This document shows positions 27,755 through 35,324 of a stretch of 41,048 nucleotides of DNA, piece by piece. The stretch is from NCBI RefSeq assembly GCF_000428725.1, contig NZ_AUAM01000040.1:1-41048 (forward strand), read 5' to 3'. The notes below the pieces were generated by a model. That model was not told where the DNA came from. It worked only from the letters and a program-made list of their open reading frames with translations, and ran no database searches. Origin of the DNA: Psychromonas aquimarina ATCC BAA-1526. Lineage in GTDB: Bacteria > Pseudomonadota > Gammaproteobacteria > Enterobacterales > Psychromonadaceae. Each line of letters opens with the position of its first letter. Within the stretch, counting starts at the first letter, position 1. Made by a program: the position numbers and the translations under genes.

Positions 27755-28749
27755 CGCACTTCCTCGCCTGTCTTCTGCTGCTCTTTAAGATGAGCGGTTT
27801 CCTGCAGTTCCTGCAGCTCTACCTCATCAATACCATAGAATTCATCCTTATCATTAACTGCATCGCTGTACATTTCCACTAAGGACTCCTGAGAAGTTTT
27901 ATGCAGCTCTTTCATCTCATCATCATGAATACTTACTTTCACCTCGTCTGAGCCTTCTTTAAACTCATAGTGGTAGGGCATTTCACTATGCTCTGCTACG
28001 GTATCTGTTTTATTTTTTGCTGTCGGCTTAGCGCTTAAGCTGTCGTCCAGCTCCTGCATATCTGAACTTATCTGATTAGTGACCAGGCTTTTCTGGTGGC
28101 AGATATGATAAAACTCGCTGCCGACACTTTCAAGATGCAGTGTCAGTTTCTGAATCTGCGAGCGAAACAGGTTATAGGGCAGCAGAGCTAACAGCGCCAC
28201 GGACAGCCCGGCCGCTGTTGAAATCAGTGCCTGGGCAATACCGCCGACAACCGCTGTGGGATTCTCAACCCCCTGCAGACTTAAAATATTAAATGAATCG
28301 ATAATTCCTAATACTGTGCCTAAAATGCCCAGCATAGGCGCAAGGGTGATCACTGTATCTAACAGTGACTGTCCGCGGGACATGGCGCTTATCTGTATTT
28401 CTGCGTAGGATTCCATTTTTTCGTTAGGTGAAAAAGGCAGGGCGTTGATTCCATGTTCGAGCATTTTTAGAGCGGGTGTATCACGTTTCTGACAGTGCAG
28501 TAATGCATCAGTTTTTTCATATTTATTTAATGATGCAAAGCACTCATGCAGCGGAAAATGCTCCTCTTGAAAGTGATAGTTAAGCCAGATAAAACACCTT
28601 TCTAATGTCACTATAGTGGTCAAAAAAGAGGTGACTAGTAATAACCACATCACCACGCCGCCCTGTTGAAACCATTCCGGCATAGTCTGCTGTATCTGCT
28701 GAAAAAGAGAAGAGCCTGCAACGGTATTTAGAGTGCTGTCCAGTGCCAT
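27751..28749 (-). CDS. exbB: ExbB/TolQ-family proton channel with long acidic C-terminal tail
   Basis: This MotA/TolQ/ExbB-type channel pairs with ExbD to power TonB. Membrane helices are at about 31-50, 131-153 and 170-195, with TLAPMLGILGTVLGIIDSF and GGIAQALISTAAGLSVALLALLPYN as the family core. I prefer ATG 28749 (332 residues), which has AGGAA ten bases upstream. A TTG at 28836 overlapping the cbiZ stop (TTGA) would add 29 residues but has no ribosome binding site. Residues 213-332 form an unusual acidic tail rich in Glu, Asp and Lys (for example QELDDSLSAKP) that E. coli ExbB lacks. Confidence 0.9.
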   Translation of the reverse strand: MALDSTLNTVAGSSLFQQIQQTMPEWFQQGGVVMWLLLVTSFLTTIVTLERCFIWLNYHFQEEHFPLHECFASLNKYEKTDALLHCQKRDTPALKMLEHGINALPFSPNEKMESYAEIQISAMSRGQSLLDTVITLAPMLGILGTVLGIIDSFNILSLQGVENPTAVVGGIAQALISTAAGLSVALLALLPYNLFRSQIQKLTLHLESVGSEFYHICHQKSLVTNQISSDMQELDDSLSAKPTAKNKTDTVAEHSEMPYHYEFKEGSDEVKVSIHDDEMKELHKTSQESLVEMYSDAVNDKDEFYGIDEVELQELQETAHLKEQQKTGEEVR

Positions 28750-28832
28750 TTTTGTTTGATTCCTATAATTATTTTTTAATATTGAGCTTAGAACAGTCTG
28801 GGAAATGTTGTTAACTGTCGAGGCTGCTGTTG

Positions 28833-30035
28833 TCAATTAGACTGTCTGTTAAACTGCCATTTCTGCTCTATTCCAAGGATAAATGCCCGGCTTATTAAAG
28901 TGCTTAAATCTGCTTGTATAAATGTTCTCAGCTGCTGATGAAACTGCTCAAAAAGGGTCATATTAACGCTTAATGAGACACTGAGCAAAGCACATTGGTT
29001 AATACGCTGCTGTTGTGCCGTGCCGCCCGCAATTGTATTGCTGAGTAAGTTGTCCTCAATTGATGCCAGTGCATAGGCGCTGGATACAACAAGCGGATCG
29101 CTTAATAATACTTCGATATTGTTTTCGATATGTGTATAAAGTGACGGCGCACAGGATTCTTTTATCTGTGCAAGCAGTCTTTCCTGAGTAATAGAGAAAC
29201 GCGCCAGGGCGTAGCAGAAGTGCTGGGTTTTTACCTGATCAAAACCATTTTGTTTACGTAATGCACTGTGCACTGCTTCGATGCTGGATAATGCAATCAG
29301 CTCTCCAAGTTTACTGTGCCCGCCTGACCACTGCCTTTCTGTTAATTTTTTTTTCTGAGCATCTTCAAGTGCGCTGGCGATAATATACTGATCGGTTCCC
29401 GTGCCGGTTGCCAGGCGGGCTGAGTAATTACTTTTTACCGCTAAGCGGCGCAGGGCTTCTGTTTTTGCTTCGCATAAGGTTACCGCTGCCCGCGCCACTG
29501 CTCCTTTGGATAACGCCCGATTGATCAGCAGGATTAAATTAATGGTGCCGGCCTGCTGGTGCGTCTCTATACAGCTTTCAATGCCGTTATCATTTTCATG
29601 CCAGCTGGTTTTATCTCCGGCACAAAGAGCATTTGATTCAACACCGGCTGTCGCAATCACTGTGACACAGAGGTCTTTATAGGAATGCTGCACAACAGCG
29701 TGATTATTCATATTTACAGCGGTATTAAGCAGTACCGTTTTATGCTCTGGAATACCCAGGCCGCGGCACTGAAGCTGGTGATACTGTGATGCCGATAAAC
29801 TGTTTAAGTAGCTGCTATGAGCTGATTCAGGTACCGGATCGCAGCTTTGATGATTGACTAAATAAGTTAGGTCATCGGACAATCCGCCGTTAATAGGACA
29901 GCTTGATAAAACCCTGTGCCTGTGTAATAAGTTTATGCCGATAAAACGCCCCTGCTGTTTAATGGTAAACAACTCTGTCTGCAGCAGCGGGAAGCCGTTA
30001 TGCAGCGGCTGTTGATCTTTGACTGAACTGTGCAT
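28833..30035 (-). CDS. cbiZ: Adenosylcobinamide amidohydrolase (CbiZ family) with C-terminal extension
   Basis: CbiZ cuts the amide that links the corrin ring to its aminopropanol arm, yielding adenosylcobyric acid, so that foreign cobamides can be rebuilt with the cell's own lower ligand. Residues about 25-255 show the family blocks: LLNTAVNMNNH, VTVIATAGVESNA, TINLILLINRALSKGA, TLCEAKTEALRRLAV, SARLATGTGTDQYIIAS and SGGHSKLGELIA. Residues 260-400 are an additional mostly helical region I do not recognise. The gene lies between the BtuD-like ATPase gene (2 bp gap) and exbB in the riboswitch-led operon, which strongly supports a corrinoid role. Confidence 0.87.
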   Translation of the reverse strand: MHSSVKDQQPLHNGFPLLQTELFTIKQQGRFIGINLLHRHRVLSSCPINGGLSDDLTYLVNHQSCDPVPESAHSSYLNSLSASQYHQLQCRGLGIPEHKTVLLNTAVNMNNHAVVQHSYKDLCVTVIATAGVESNALCAGDKTSWHENDNGIESCIETHQQAGTINLILLINRALSKGAVARAAVTLCEAKTEALRRLAVKSNYSARLATGTGTDQYIIASALEDAQKKKLTERQWSGGHSKLGELIALSSIEAVHSALRKQNGFDQVKTQHFCYALARFSITQERLLAQIKESCAPSLYTHIENNIEVLLSDPLVVSSAYALASIEDNLLSNTIAGGTAQQQRINQCALLSVSLSVNMTLFEQFHQQLRTFIQADLSTLISRAFILGIEQKWQFNRQSN

Positions 30036-30037
30036 TT

Positions 30038-30847
30038 TTAACCTGCCTGCTTAGGTTTAAACGGTTTAATATTAGCTAGACTGATTGTACTGTTAGTTTT
30101 AATAATGTCTGTCTGAATAGAAAAATAACGGGTGAGATTATCGTGAGTAAGTACCTGCTCTGGCGTACCGTCTGCGACAATAGTTGTCCCCTGCTGATCT
30201 GTTTTTCTGCCGATTAGAATCAGGCGGTCGCAGTAGGCTGCTGCCAGATTAAGATCATGAAGCGCGGTAACAGCCAGTTTACCGTTTTGAGTGAGTGATT
30301 TTATCAGCTGCAGAGTTTCAATCTGGTGGCAGATATCTAAACTTGCAATCGGCTCGTCCAGTAAAATAGTCGGGGCCTGCTGAGCAAGCGCCCGGGCGAT
30401 AATAACCCGCTGCTTCTCACCGCCGGAAAGAGTATTCACAAAGCGGTCTTTAAGATGCAGAATATCTGTTTCTGCCATCGCGCTGTTTATAAGCTCCCTG
30501 TCTTCCATGGTCTCTAGTTCAAAGGGGCCGAGGTAAGGATTTCTGCCCATGGCAACTAATGCCTGCGTGGTAAAAGCATAGGGCAGCTCAATGGACTGCG
30601 GCACAAAGGCCAGCTGCTTGGCGATTTCACGGCGTTTCTGTGAATGAATTTCTCTGTCGTTAAGGGTGATTTTACCTGACTGCTGTTTAATCAGCCCTAA
30701 AAGCAGCTGCAGCAGGGTAGTTTTACCTGCGCCGTTGGCACCGATCAGGCCGACAAACTGGCCGGCTTGGAAATCCAGGTGAATATCCGTCAATAACGGT
30801 TTTTTATCATAAGAAAAATACAGAGCAGAGCAGCTTAAAGGTGACAT
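30038..30847 (-). CDS. btuD: Cobalamin ABC transporter ATPase (BtuD-like)
   Basis: The 269-residue ATPase of the FecE/BtuD group contains Walker A GANGAGKTT (about residues 36-44), the Q-loop FVPQSIELP, signature LSGGEKQR, Walker B TILLDEP and the switch His in ALHDLNLAAAYCD. It would energise import through the BtuC-like permease encoded 13 bp upstream. By sequence alone it could serve a siderophore or haem importer; the riboswitch and cbiZ point to corrinoids. Confidence 0.9.
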   Translation of the reverse strand: MSPLSCSALYFSYDKKPLLTDIHLDFQAGQFVGLIGANGAGKTTLLQLLLGLIKQQSGKITLNDREIHSQKRREIAKQLAFVPQSIELPYAFTTQALVAMGRNPYLGPFELETMEDRELINSAMAETDILHLKDRFVNTLSGGEKQRVIIARALAQQAPTILLDEPIASLDICHQIETLQLIKSLTQNGKLAVTALHDLNLAAAYCDRLILIGRKTDQQGTTIVADGTPEQVLTHDNLTRYFSIQTDIIKTNSTISLANIKPFKPKQAG

Positions 30848-30860
30848 ATTAATAATCCGG

Positions 30861-31898
30861 TTAACTTAAAACAAAACGTTGTTTGATTAAAAGAAAGAGA
30901 AAGAACGGTGCACCTAGTGCCGCTGTGACTACGCCGAGCGGAATTGCCTGCTCGGCAAAGAAACTGTTTAAAAACAGATCAGCTCCCAGCAGGGTAACTG
31001 CGCCGCCGAATAAACACGCGGGCAGCAGATAACGGTGCGAAGGCCCCAGGGCTAAACGTAGAATATGCGGTACGACTAATCCGATAAAACCTATGCCTCC
31101 GACAACGGAAACCGATGCGCCGACCATTGCGGTGCTGATAATAAGCAGATTGCGCCGGGTTCTGCGTACATCAACCCCGACAGATAGTGCATGCTGTTCT
31201 CCGAGCAGCAGCAGATCCAGCTGTTTGCTGTAAAACAGCAGCAGTACAAAACCACTGACCACTATCGGGAGAATGATCAGTACATGATCCCAGGTGCGTC
31301 CGTCGAGCCCGCCCATAGTCCAGTAGATAATCATCCGTGCTACATCCCAGTTGCTTAGGGACAGCGCTAACAGTAATGATGTAGCAGCGACATTAAGGGC
31401 ACCCATAGCGACACCTGAGAGAAGCAGTGTGGCGATATTTGTCTGACCACGGGTTGAAGCAACCCGGTAAACTATGCTTAGAGATATACCCGCACCAATA
31501 AAAGCAAACAGCGGAATAGCCCAGGCGGAAACTAAAGAAGCGCCAAGGTAAATTGCAGTGACCGCACCTAATGAAGCTCCCGACGAGACACCTAGAACGG
31601 AAGGCGAAGCAAGCGGGTTACGGAACATGCCCTGCATGACCAAACCGCATAATGCCAGACTTGCTCCGGCAAACAGTGCAATAATCATGCGCGGCAGGCG
31701 TACATCTAAAATAATACTGCTTTGCCAGTTAGGGATATCACTGCTGCTGACAGCGAATAAGCTTTGTTTCAGGATCGCTGCAACAGCCGTCAATGAGATA
31801 TCGGCGGGCCCCTGTAAAATTCCCAGGACAGATAAGCCGATAAATAATACCGCTAGAAAAAGCAGAGCTGACTGTATAGAGCGTATATTACTGAGCAT
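30861..31898 (-). CDS. btuC: Cobalamin ABC transporter permease (BtuC/FecCD family)
   Basis: The 345-residue protein has about ten membrane helices and the FecCD signatures VRLPRMIIALFAGASLALCGLVMQGMFRNPLASPSVLGVSSGA and GGIGFIGLVVPHILRLALGPSHR, the latter being the cytoplasmic coupling loop. Its ATG lies inside the end of btuF (11-base overlap), implying coupled translation. Confidence 0.92.
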   Translation of the reverse strand: MLSNIRSIQSALLFLAVLFIGLSVLGILQGPADISLTAVAAILKQSLFAVSSSDIPNWQSSIILDVRLPRMIIALFAGASLALCGLVMQGMFRNPLASPSVLGVSSGASLGAVTAIYLGASLVSAWAIPLFAFIGAGISLSIVYRVASTRGQTNIATLLLSGVAMGALNVAATSLLLALSLSNWDVARMIIYWTMGGLDGRTWDHVLIILPIVVSGFVLLLFYSKQLDLLLLGEQHALSVGVDVRRTRRNLLIISTAMVGASVSVVGGIGFIGLVVPHILRLALGPSHRYLLPACLFGGAVTLLGADLFLNSFFAEQAIPLGVVTAALGAPFFLFLLIKQRFVLS

Positions 31899-32898
31899 TT
31901 ATTTTCTCTTGCGGGTAAGTACTGATATCAGGATGAAGCAGTTTTGCTATTGCCTCCACTCCTTTGATGCGGTGCTGTGAGATACTTCTTAACCAGGTGC
32001 CGGGTACAGCATAAATACGCTGGTTTTTTACTGCCGGTACATCTGACCAGGCTTTTTTACTGCTTAATAGGGCGGCAGGAGACTCCTGCCCGCTGCTTTG
32101 GTTAAAAACCCATTGATTCATCACAATCACATCCGGCTGCAGTGATATAGCCAGCTCTTCACTAATCTTATTTTCTCCATCAGCTAATAGACCGGCGGCC
32201 GCATTGATGCCGCCGGAAAGGCGAATAGCTTCATCCATCAGTGAATTTGCGCCTACGCTGTAGCCGTTAAGATCATAATAGAGTACGCGCGGCTTAGGTT
32301 TGTCTTTAACTTGTGATTTTATATGCTGGATGCGTTTTTTAATGCCGCTGATAATTTTCTCAGCCTGTAGTTTGCTGTCGGTAACATTAGCGACAATACG
32401 AATATTGTTATAAATATCGGCAAAGGAGTTAAATTGACTCAGACGTACCACGGAGATGCCGCTGCGCAGCAGGTAACGCACGGTTTCCGGGTTGCTGTAG
32501 GAGGCGACAAAAACTAAATCGGGCTGCAGAGCCAGCATAGATTCTATTTCTCCCTGAGTACGGCTGATGCTTTTATCATAAAAACCGACAATATTAGACA
32601 GGCTGGGGTAGTCAATATAGCTGCTGACTGCTGCTAAACGCTGCGGGTTAATTAAATCAGAGAGAATATGGTCGGTAGCCAGAGTGGCAGAAATAATGCG
32701 CGAAGGGGGCTTTTCTAATATGAAACTTATGCCTGTGGTATCCAGCAGTTTTTTTGGAAAGCCCTCCCCCTGCACCTGAGTGGTAAAATTACCGCTTCCC
32801 TCCGGGAAAAGAGCAAACAGGCGGCCTTTCTGCAGGTGAATGACAGTGATCAGTAATAATAAAAAGAGGGTAAAACCAAGCAGTTTCAGATTGTTCAT
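31888..32898 (-). CDS. btuF: Corrinoid-binding periplasmic protein (BtuF-like)
   Basis: The 336-residue protein is a cluster A (PF01497-type) substrate-binding protein. It has two lobes, with PPSRIISATLATDHILSDL near the N-terminus, QPDLVFVASYSNPETVRYLL in the middle, and SLQPDVIVMNQWVF and NQRIYAVPGTWLRSISQHRIKGVEAIAKLL toward the end. Residues 5-21 are a hydrophobic helix, but no lipobox or clear signal peptidase site follows, so it may stay tethered to the inner membrane. AAGGAGG lies just before the ATG, 24 bp after btuB. Confidence 0.88.
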   Translation of the reverse strand: MNNLKLLGFTLFLLLLITVIHLQKGRLFALFPEGSGNFTTQVQGEGFPKKLLDTTGISFILEKPPSRIISATLATDHILSDLINPQRLAAVSSYIDYPSLSNIVGFYDKSISRTQGEIESMLALQPDLVFVASYSNPETVRYLLRSGISVVRLSQFNSFADIYNNIRIVANVTDSKLQAEKIISGIKKRIQHIKSQVKDKPKPRVLYYDLNGYSVGANSLMDEAIRLSGGINAAAGLLADGENKISEELAISLQPDVIVMNQWVFNQSSGQESPAALLSSKKAWSDVPAVKNQRIYAVPGTWLRSISQHRIKGVEAIAKLLHPDISTYPQEKINAQ

Positions 32899-32922
32899 TT
32901 TACCCTCCTTAAAGTTTTCAGC

Positions 32923-34788
32923 TTACTGGAAACGCACACCCAGGTATGCAGTTAACGGTTCAGTGCTGTAACCTGTGATATCGACATAATCCGTGTCAAA
33001 GGCATTTTCAATACGGCCGTAAACAGTAATACGCGGGTGTACTTGATAATTAGCACCTATGTTCACAAGGTTATAACTATCCAGTTTTATGTTGCCGTAA
33101 TCAAGACGTGTTCCGACATGACGCGCGCCTAAATTAGTACTGAATTTATTAGTAAATTTATAATTCAAGTTAAGGCTTGCGCTATGTTTTGGACGACGCA
33201 GCAGTTCATTGCCTGCCTGTGTACCGTCATTAGTTTCCATATAAGTGTATTGACCGTTAATACGCAGTGCTTTAGTTGCGCGGACAAATGAACTTAACTC
33301 GATACCGTTAGATTTTTCATTCTGGTTAACATAACCACCAAATGAACCGTTATTTGGATCCCAGCGAATGGCGTCATCATAATCAGCATCAAAATAAGTT
33401 AAATCAATATAACCATCAATACGTTCAAAGTTGTATTCAATACCTGCGTCCCAGCTTCTGCTGCTTTCCGGGTTAAGATCCGGTGTTGCGTAATAGCCGA
33501 AAAGCTGGCTGAAGGTAGGGTTCTTGACACCCGTTCCCTGACTTGCATGTAAACGAATACCGTCATTAGCCCAGCCGCTTAAAGTGATTTTATGAGTGCT
33601 GGTATTATCAAAGTCACTATTAAAATCACGACGCAGAGAAGCAGTTAAGAAAACCGTTTTTGTCCAGTCAACAGCATATTCACCGATCACAGCAGAGCTG
33701 TCCATCTTCTGCTCCTGATCAACAGACCAGGCTTGAAATTTTGACTGTTCAGTTTCAGCCGCCAGCGTAAATCTGTGGTTGAAGTCACCAGTGCTGTTTA
33801 AGAAATAATCACTCTGTAAATCAACTTTAGTGTTATCTCCTGAGTTTTCTGCATAGGGGCCGTAATAACCCTGGGGCTCGTAATTTTGAGAAACAGTATC
33901 TGAGTAAGCCAGAGATAAACGGTTTTTCCATTTATTATCGAGTAAATTAAGGTGGGAATTTATTTTTGCTGAGCGCTGACGATTTTTTGCGTAGTTATCA
34001 TCGTAGCTGCCGGTTACATCATATTCTGATTCAGAATCTGTGTAGCGCATTACTGCATCAAGAGAGAAAATACGGGTGAACTGGCGGCCCGCTTTTAAAG
34101 TGACATTCTGATTTTTGTATCCGTCATCATCGGGGTCATCAAATTCACCGTTTTTGGTGCTGATACCGTCGGTTGATAAATTAGAAGCTGAAACTGAGTA
34201 ATGGTTTTTGTCGTTTGAACCATTTAAATTGATGCTTTGTTTATTGAATTTGTTTCCGCCAAACTCTAAATCAACACTGCCGTTTAGCTGGCCCCGGCCT
34301 TTTTTTGTGACAATATTAATGACCCCGCCCATAGCATCACTGCCCCAAAGTGCACTTTGCGGGCCGCGTAATACTTCAATGCGTTCAATATTATCTGCCA
34401 TTAAATGTGAGAAATCGAAACCGCCTGACGCCGATGAATGATCTGTTACTTTAACACCGTCAATTATAACAACAGTATTACTGGAGCTTGCACCACGAAT
34501 AAAAACAGAGGTTTTTTTGCCTAATCCGCCGTTGCTTGCAACGCTTACACCGGGAGCATCACGAAGAATTTCAGCAACGCTGCGCGTCTGATTTTCTTTC
34601 AGGTACTGCTGATCAAATACTGTAACGGCACTGCCGCTTTCAATGCGTTTTGTTTCAACGCGGCTGGCAGAGATAATAATATCATCCCGGCTGCTGTCAG
34701 CGGCTGCATCGCTTTCTGCCGCCAGGCTTTGGGTGCTGAAAATACTGCCTAATATTAAGGCTATTGGAGTGATACGTAAGTGCGGCAT
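32923..34788 (-). CDS. btuB: TonB-dependent vitamin B12 receptor (BtuB-like)
   Basis: BtuB imports cobalamin across the outer membrane using TonB energy. The 621-residue precursor has a signal peptide ending SLAA (about residue 24) and a TonB box DDIIISA (35-41). The plug domain shows VAEILRDAPGVSVASNGG, SVFIRGASSSNTVVIIDGVKV and IERIEVLRGPQSALWGSDAMGGVINIVTKKG, and a 22-strand-type barrel follows, ending GVRFQ. The Asp/Asn-rich loop DDPDDDGYKN (about 216-225) recalls the Ca2+-binding loops of BtuB. E. coli BtuB is 614 residues. It is the first gene after the cobalamin riboswitch. Confidence 0.94.
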   Translation of the reverse strand: MPHLRITPIALILGSIFSTQSLAAESDAAADSSRDDIIISASRVETKRIESGSAVTVFDQQYLKENQTRSVAEILRDAPGVSVASNGGLGKKTSVFIRGASSSNTVVIIDGVKVTDHSSASGGFDFSHLMADNIERIEVLRGPQSALWGSDAMGGVINIVTKKGRGQLNGSVDLEFGGNKFNKQSINLNGSNDKNHYSVSASNLSTDGISTKNGEFDDPDDDGYKNQNVTLKAGRQFTRIFSLDAVMRYTDSESEYDVTGSYDDNYAKNRQRSAKINSHLNLLDNKWKNRLSLAYSDTVSQNYEPQGYYGPYAENSGDNTKVDLQSDYFLNSTGDFNHRFTLAAETEQSKFQAWSVDQEQKMDSSAVIGEYAVDWTKTVFLTASLRRDFNSDFDNTSTHKITLSGWANDGIRLHASQGTGVKNPTFSQLFGYYATPDLNPESSRSWDAGIEYNFERIDGYIDLTYFDADYDDAIRWDPNNGSFGGYVNQNEKSNGIELSSFVRATKALRINGQYTYMETNDGTQAGNELLRRPKHSASLNLNYKFTNKFSTNLGARHVGTRLDYGNIKLDSYNLVNIGANYQVHPRITVYGRIENAFDTDYVDITGYSTEPLTAYLGVRFQ

Positions 34789-34819
34789 GGTTCTTCCTTG
34801 TTATTTTATAGTAAATATA

Positions 34820-34904
34820 AGAAAGTCTGCTGCTCTAGGCTCTACGGGAAGGCGGTGGCCTTTCATATCTGCTGAGCAACAAAGACTTTCTCTGGCTCGC
34901 CACC
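34820..34904 (-). promoter_or_regulatory. Probable expression platform of the riboswitch: two crossing long-range pairings
   Basis: Arms at 34820-34835 and 34874-34891 (GAGCAACAAAGACTTTCT against GAGCAGCAGACTTTCT on the RNA) and arms at 34854-34859 and 34899-34904 (GGTGGC/GCCACC) interleave, so both cannot form as simple hairpins. They lie between the aptamer and the btuB ribosome binding site AAGGAAG. A further strong stem at 34915-34950 (CCGAACC-G-CTGCA / TGCAG-AT-GGTTTCGG on the RNA) precedes them. No U-rich terminator is present, suggesting control of translation, but this is inference. Confidence 0.6.
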
Positions 34905-34964
34905 ATTACGAATACCGAAACCATCTGCATTCAGGAGTGCAGCGGTTCGGATGCTGATTTACGT

Positions 34965-35141
34965 TCCAGATAAGCCGACCCGCTTAATGGACAGTGACGT
35001 TTTTATGCTGGTATCTGACTATAGTTTTTACTTTGTAAAAACTTACACAGTTGCGGGGGCAGTGCATGCTCTTTTCACCCTTAAGCTGGTGAAACATGCT
35101 TCCCATTTAATCCTCACTTTTGTGACATGAGGAACATAAAG
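34965..35141 (-). ncRNA. Cobalamin (adenosylcobalamin) riboswitch
   Basis: On the minus strand the hallmark core is present in order: TGGGAAGC (about 35105-35098), TTTCACCAG / GGTGAAA stem, then CACTGCCCCCGCAACTGTGT (35063-35044), a CAGATACCAGC segment, and the B12 box GTCACTG (34998-34992), followed by GGTCGGCTT. The predicted RNA starts at about 35141 from the promoter just upstream, so the aptamer begins at the 5' end of the transcript. It should lower expression of the whole btuB-to-tonB operon when the coenzyme is plentiful. Confidence 0.94.
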
Positions 35142-35147
35142 AAGACG

Positions 35148-35175
35148 ATTATAGGTAAATAGTAATTACTGTCAA
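35148..35175 (-). promoter_or_regulatory. Strong sigma70 promoter of the corrinoid uptake operon
   Basis: On the minus strand: a perfect -35 TTGACA (35175-35170), 16-bp spacer and perfect -10 TATAAT (35153-35148). The transcript would begin about seven bases later, at the 5' edge of the riboswitch. Confidence 0.88.
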
Positions 35176-35202
35176 TAAGTCTGCGGGCATTAAAAAAGAC
35201 AG

Positions 35203-35220
35203 ATGTACGGATCGGTACAT
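35203..35220. promoter_or_regulatory. Near-perfect 18-bp palindrome upstream of the btuB promoter
   Basis: ATGTACGGATCGGTACAT has 6-bp perfect arms (ATGTAC/GTACAT) around GATC; only the symmetric G/G positions fail to pair. It ends 27 bp upstream of the -35 box, a position suited to an activator or a second repressor. The rest of the gap up to 35324 is AT-rich and shows no clear terminator for the upstream channel gene. Confidence 0.5.
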
Positions 35221-35324
35221 AATATTCTATGTAAACAAGGTGTTGTTAATTTGCCCTTGCAAAACATTTAGTTAAAATTAAGTTATGTTTTATTTTGTTG
35301 AGTTAAGGGCATAAGAATAGAATA

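Noticed and set aside
30038-34788. Siderophore or haem uptake locus
   Set aside because: The receptor, permease and ATPase families overlap with those systems, but the cobalamin riboswitch and cbiZ argue for corrinoids.
34643-34957. Plus-strand open frame across the btuB start and leader
   Set aside because: It is antisense to the signal peptide region of btuB and to the structured leader.
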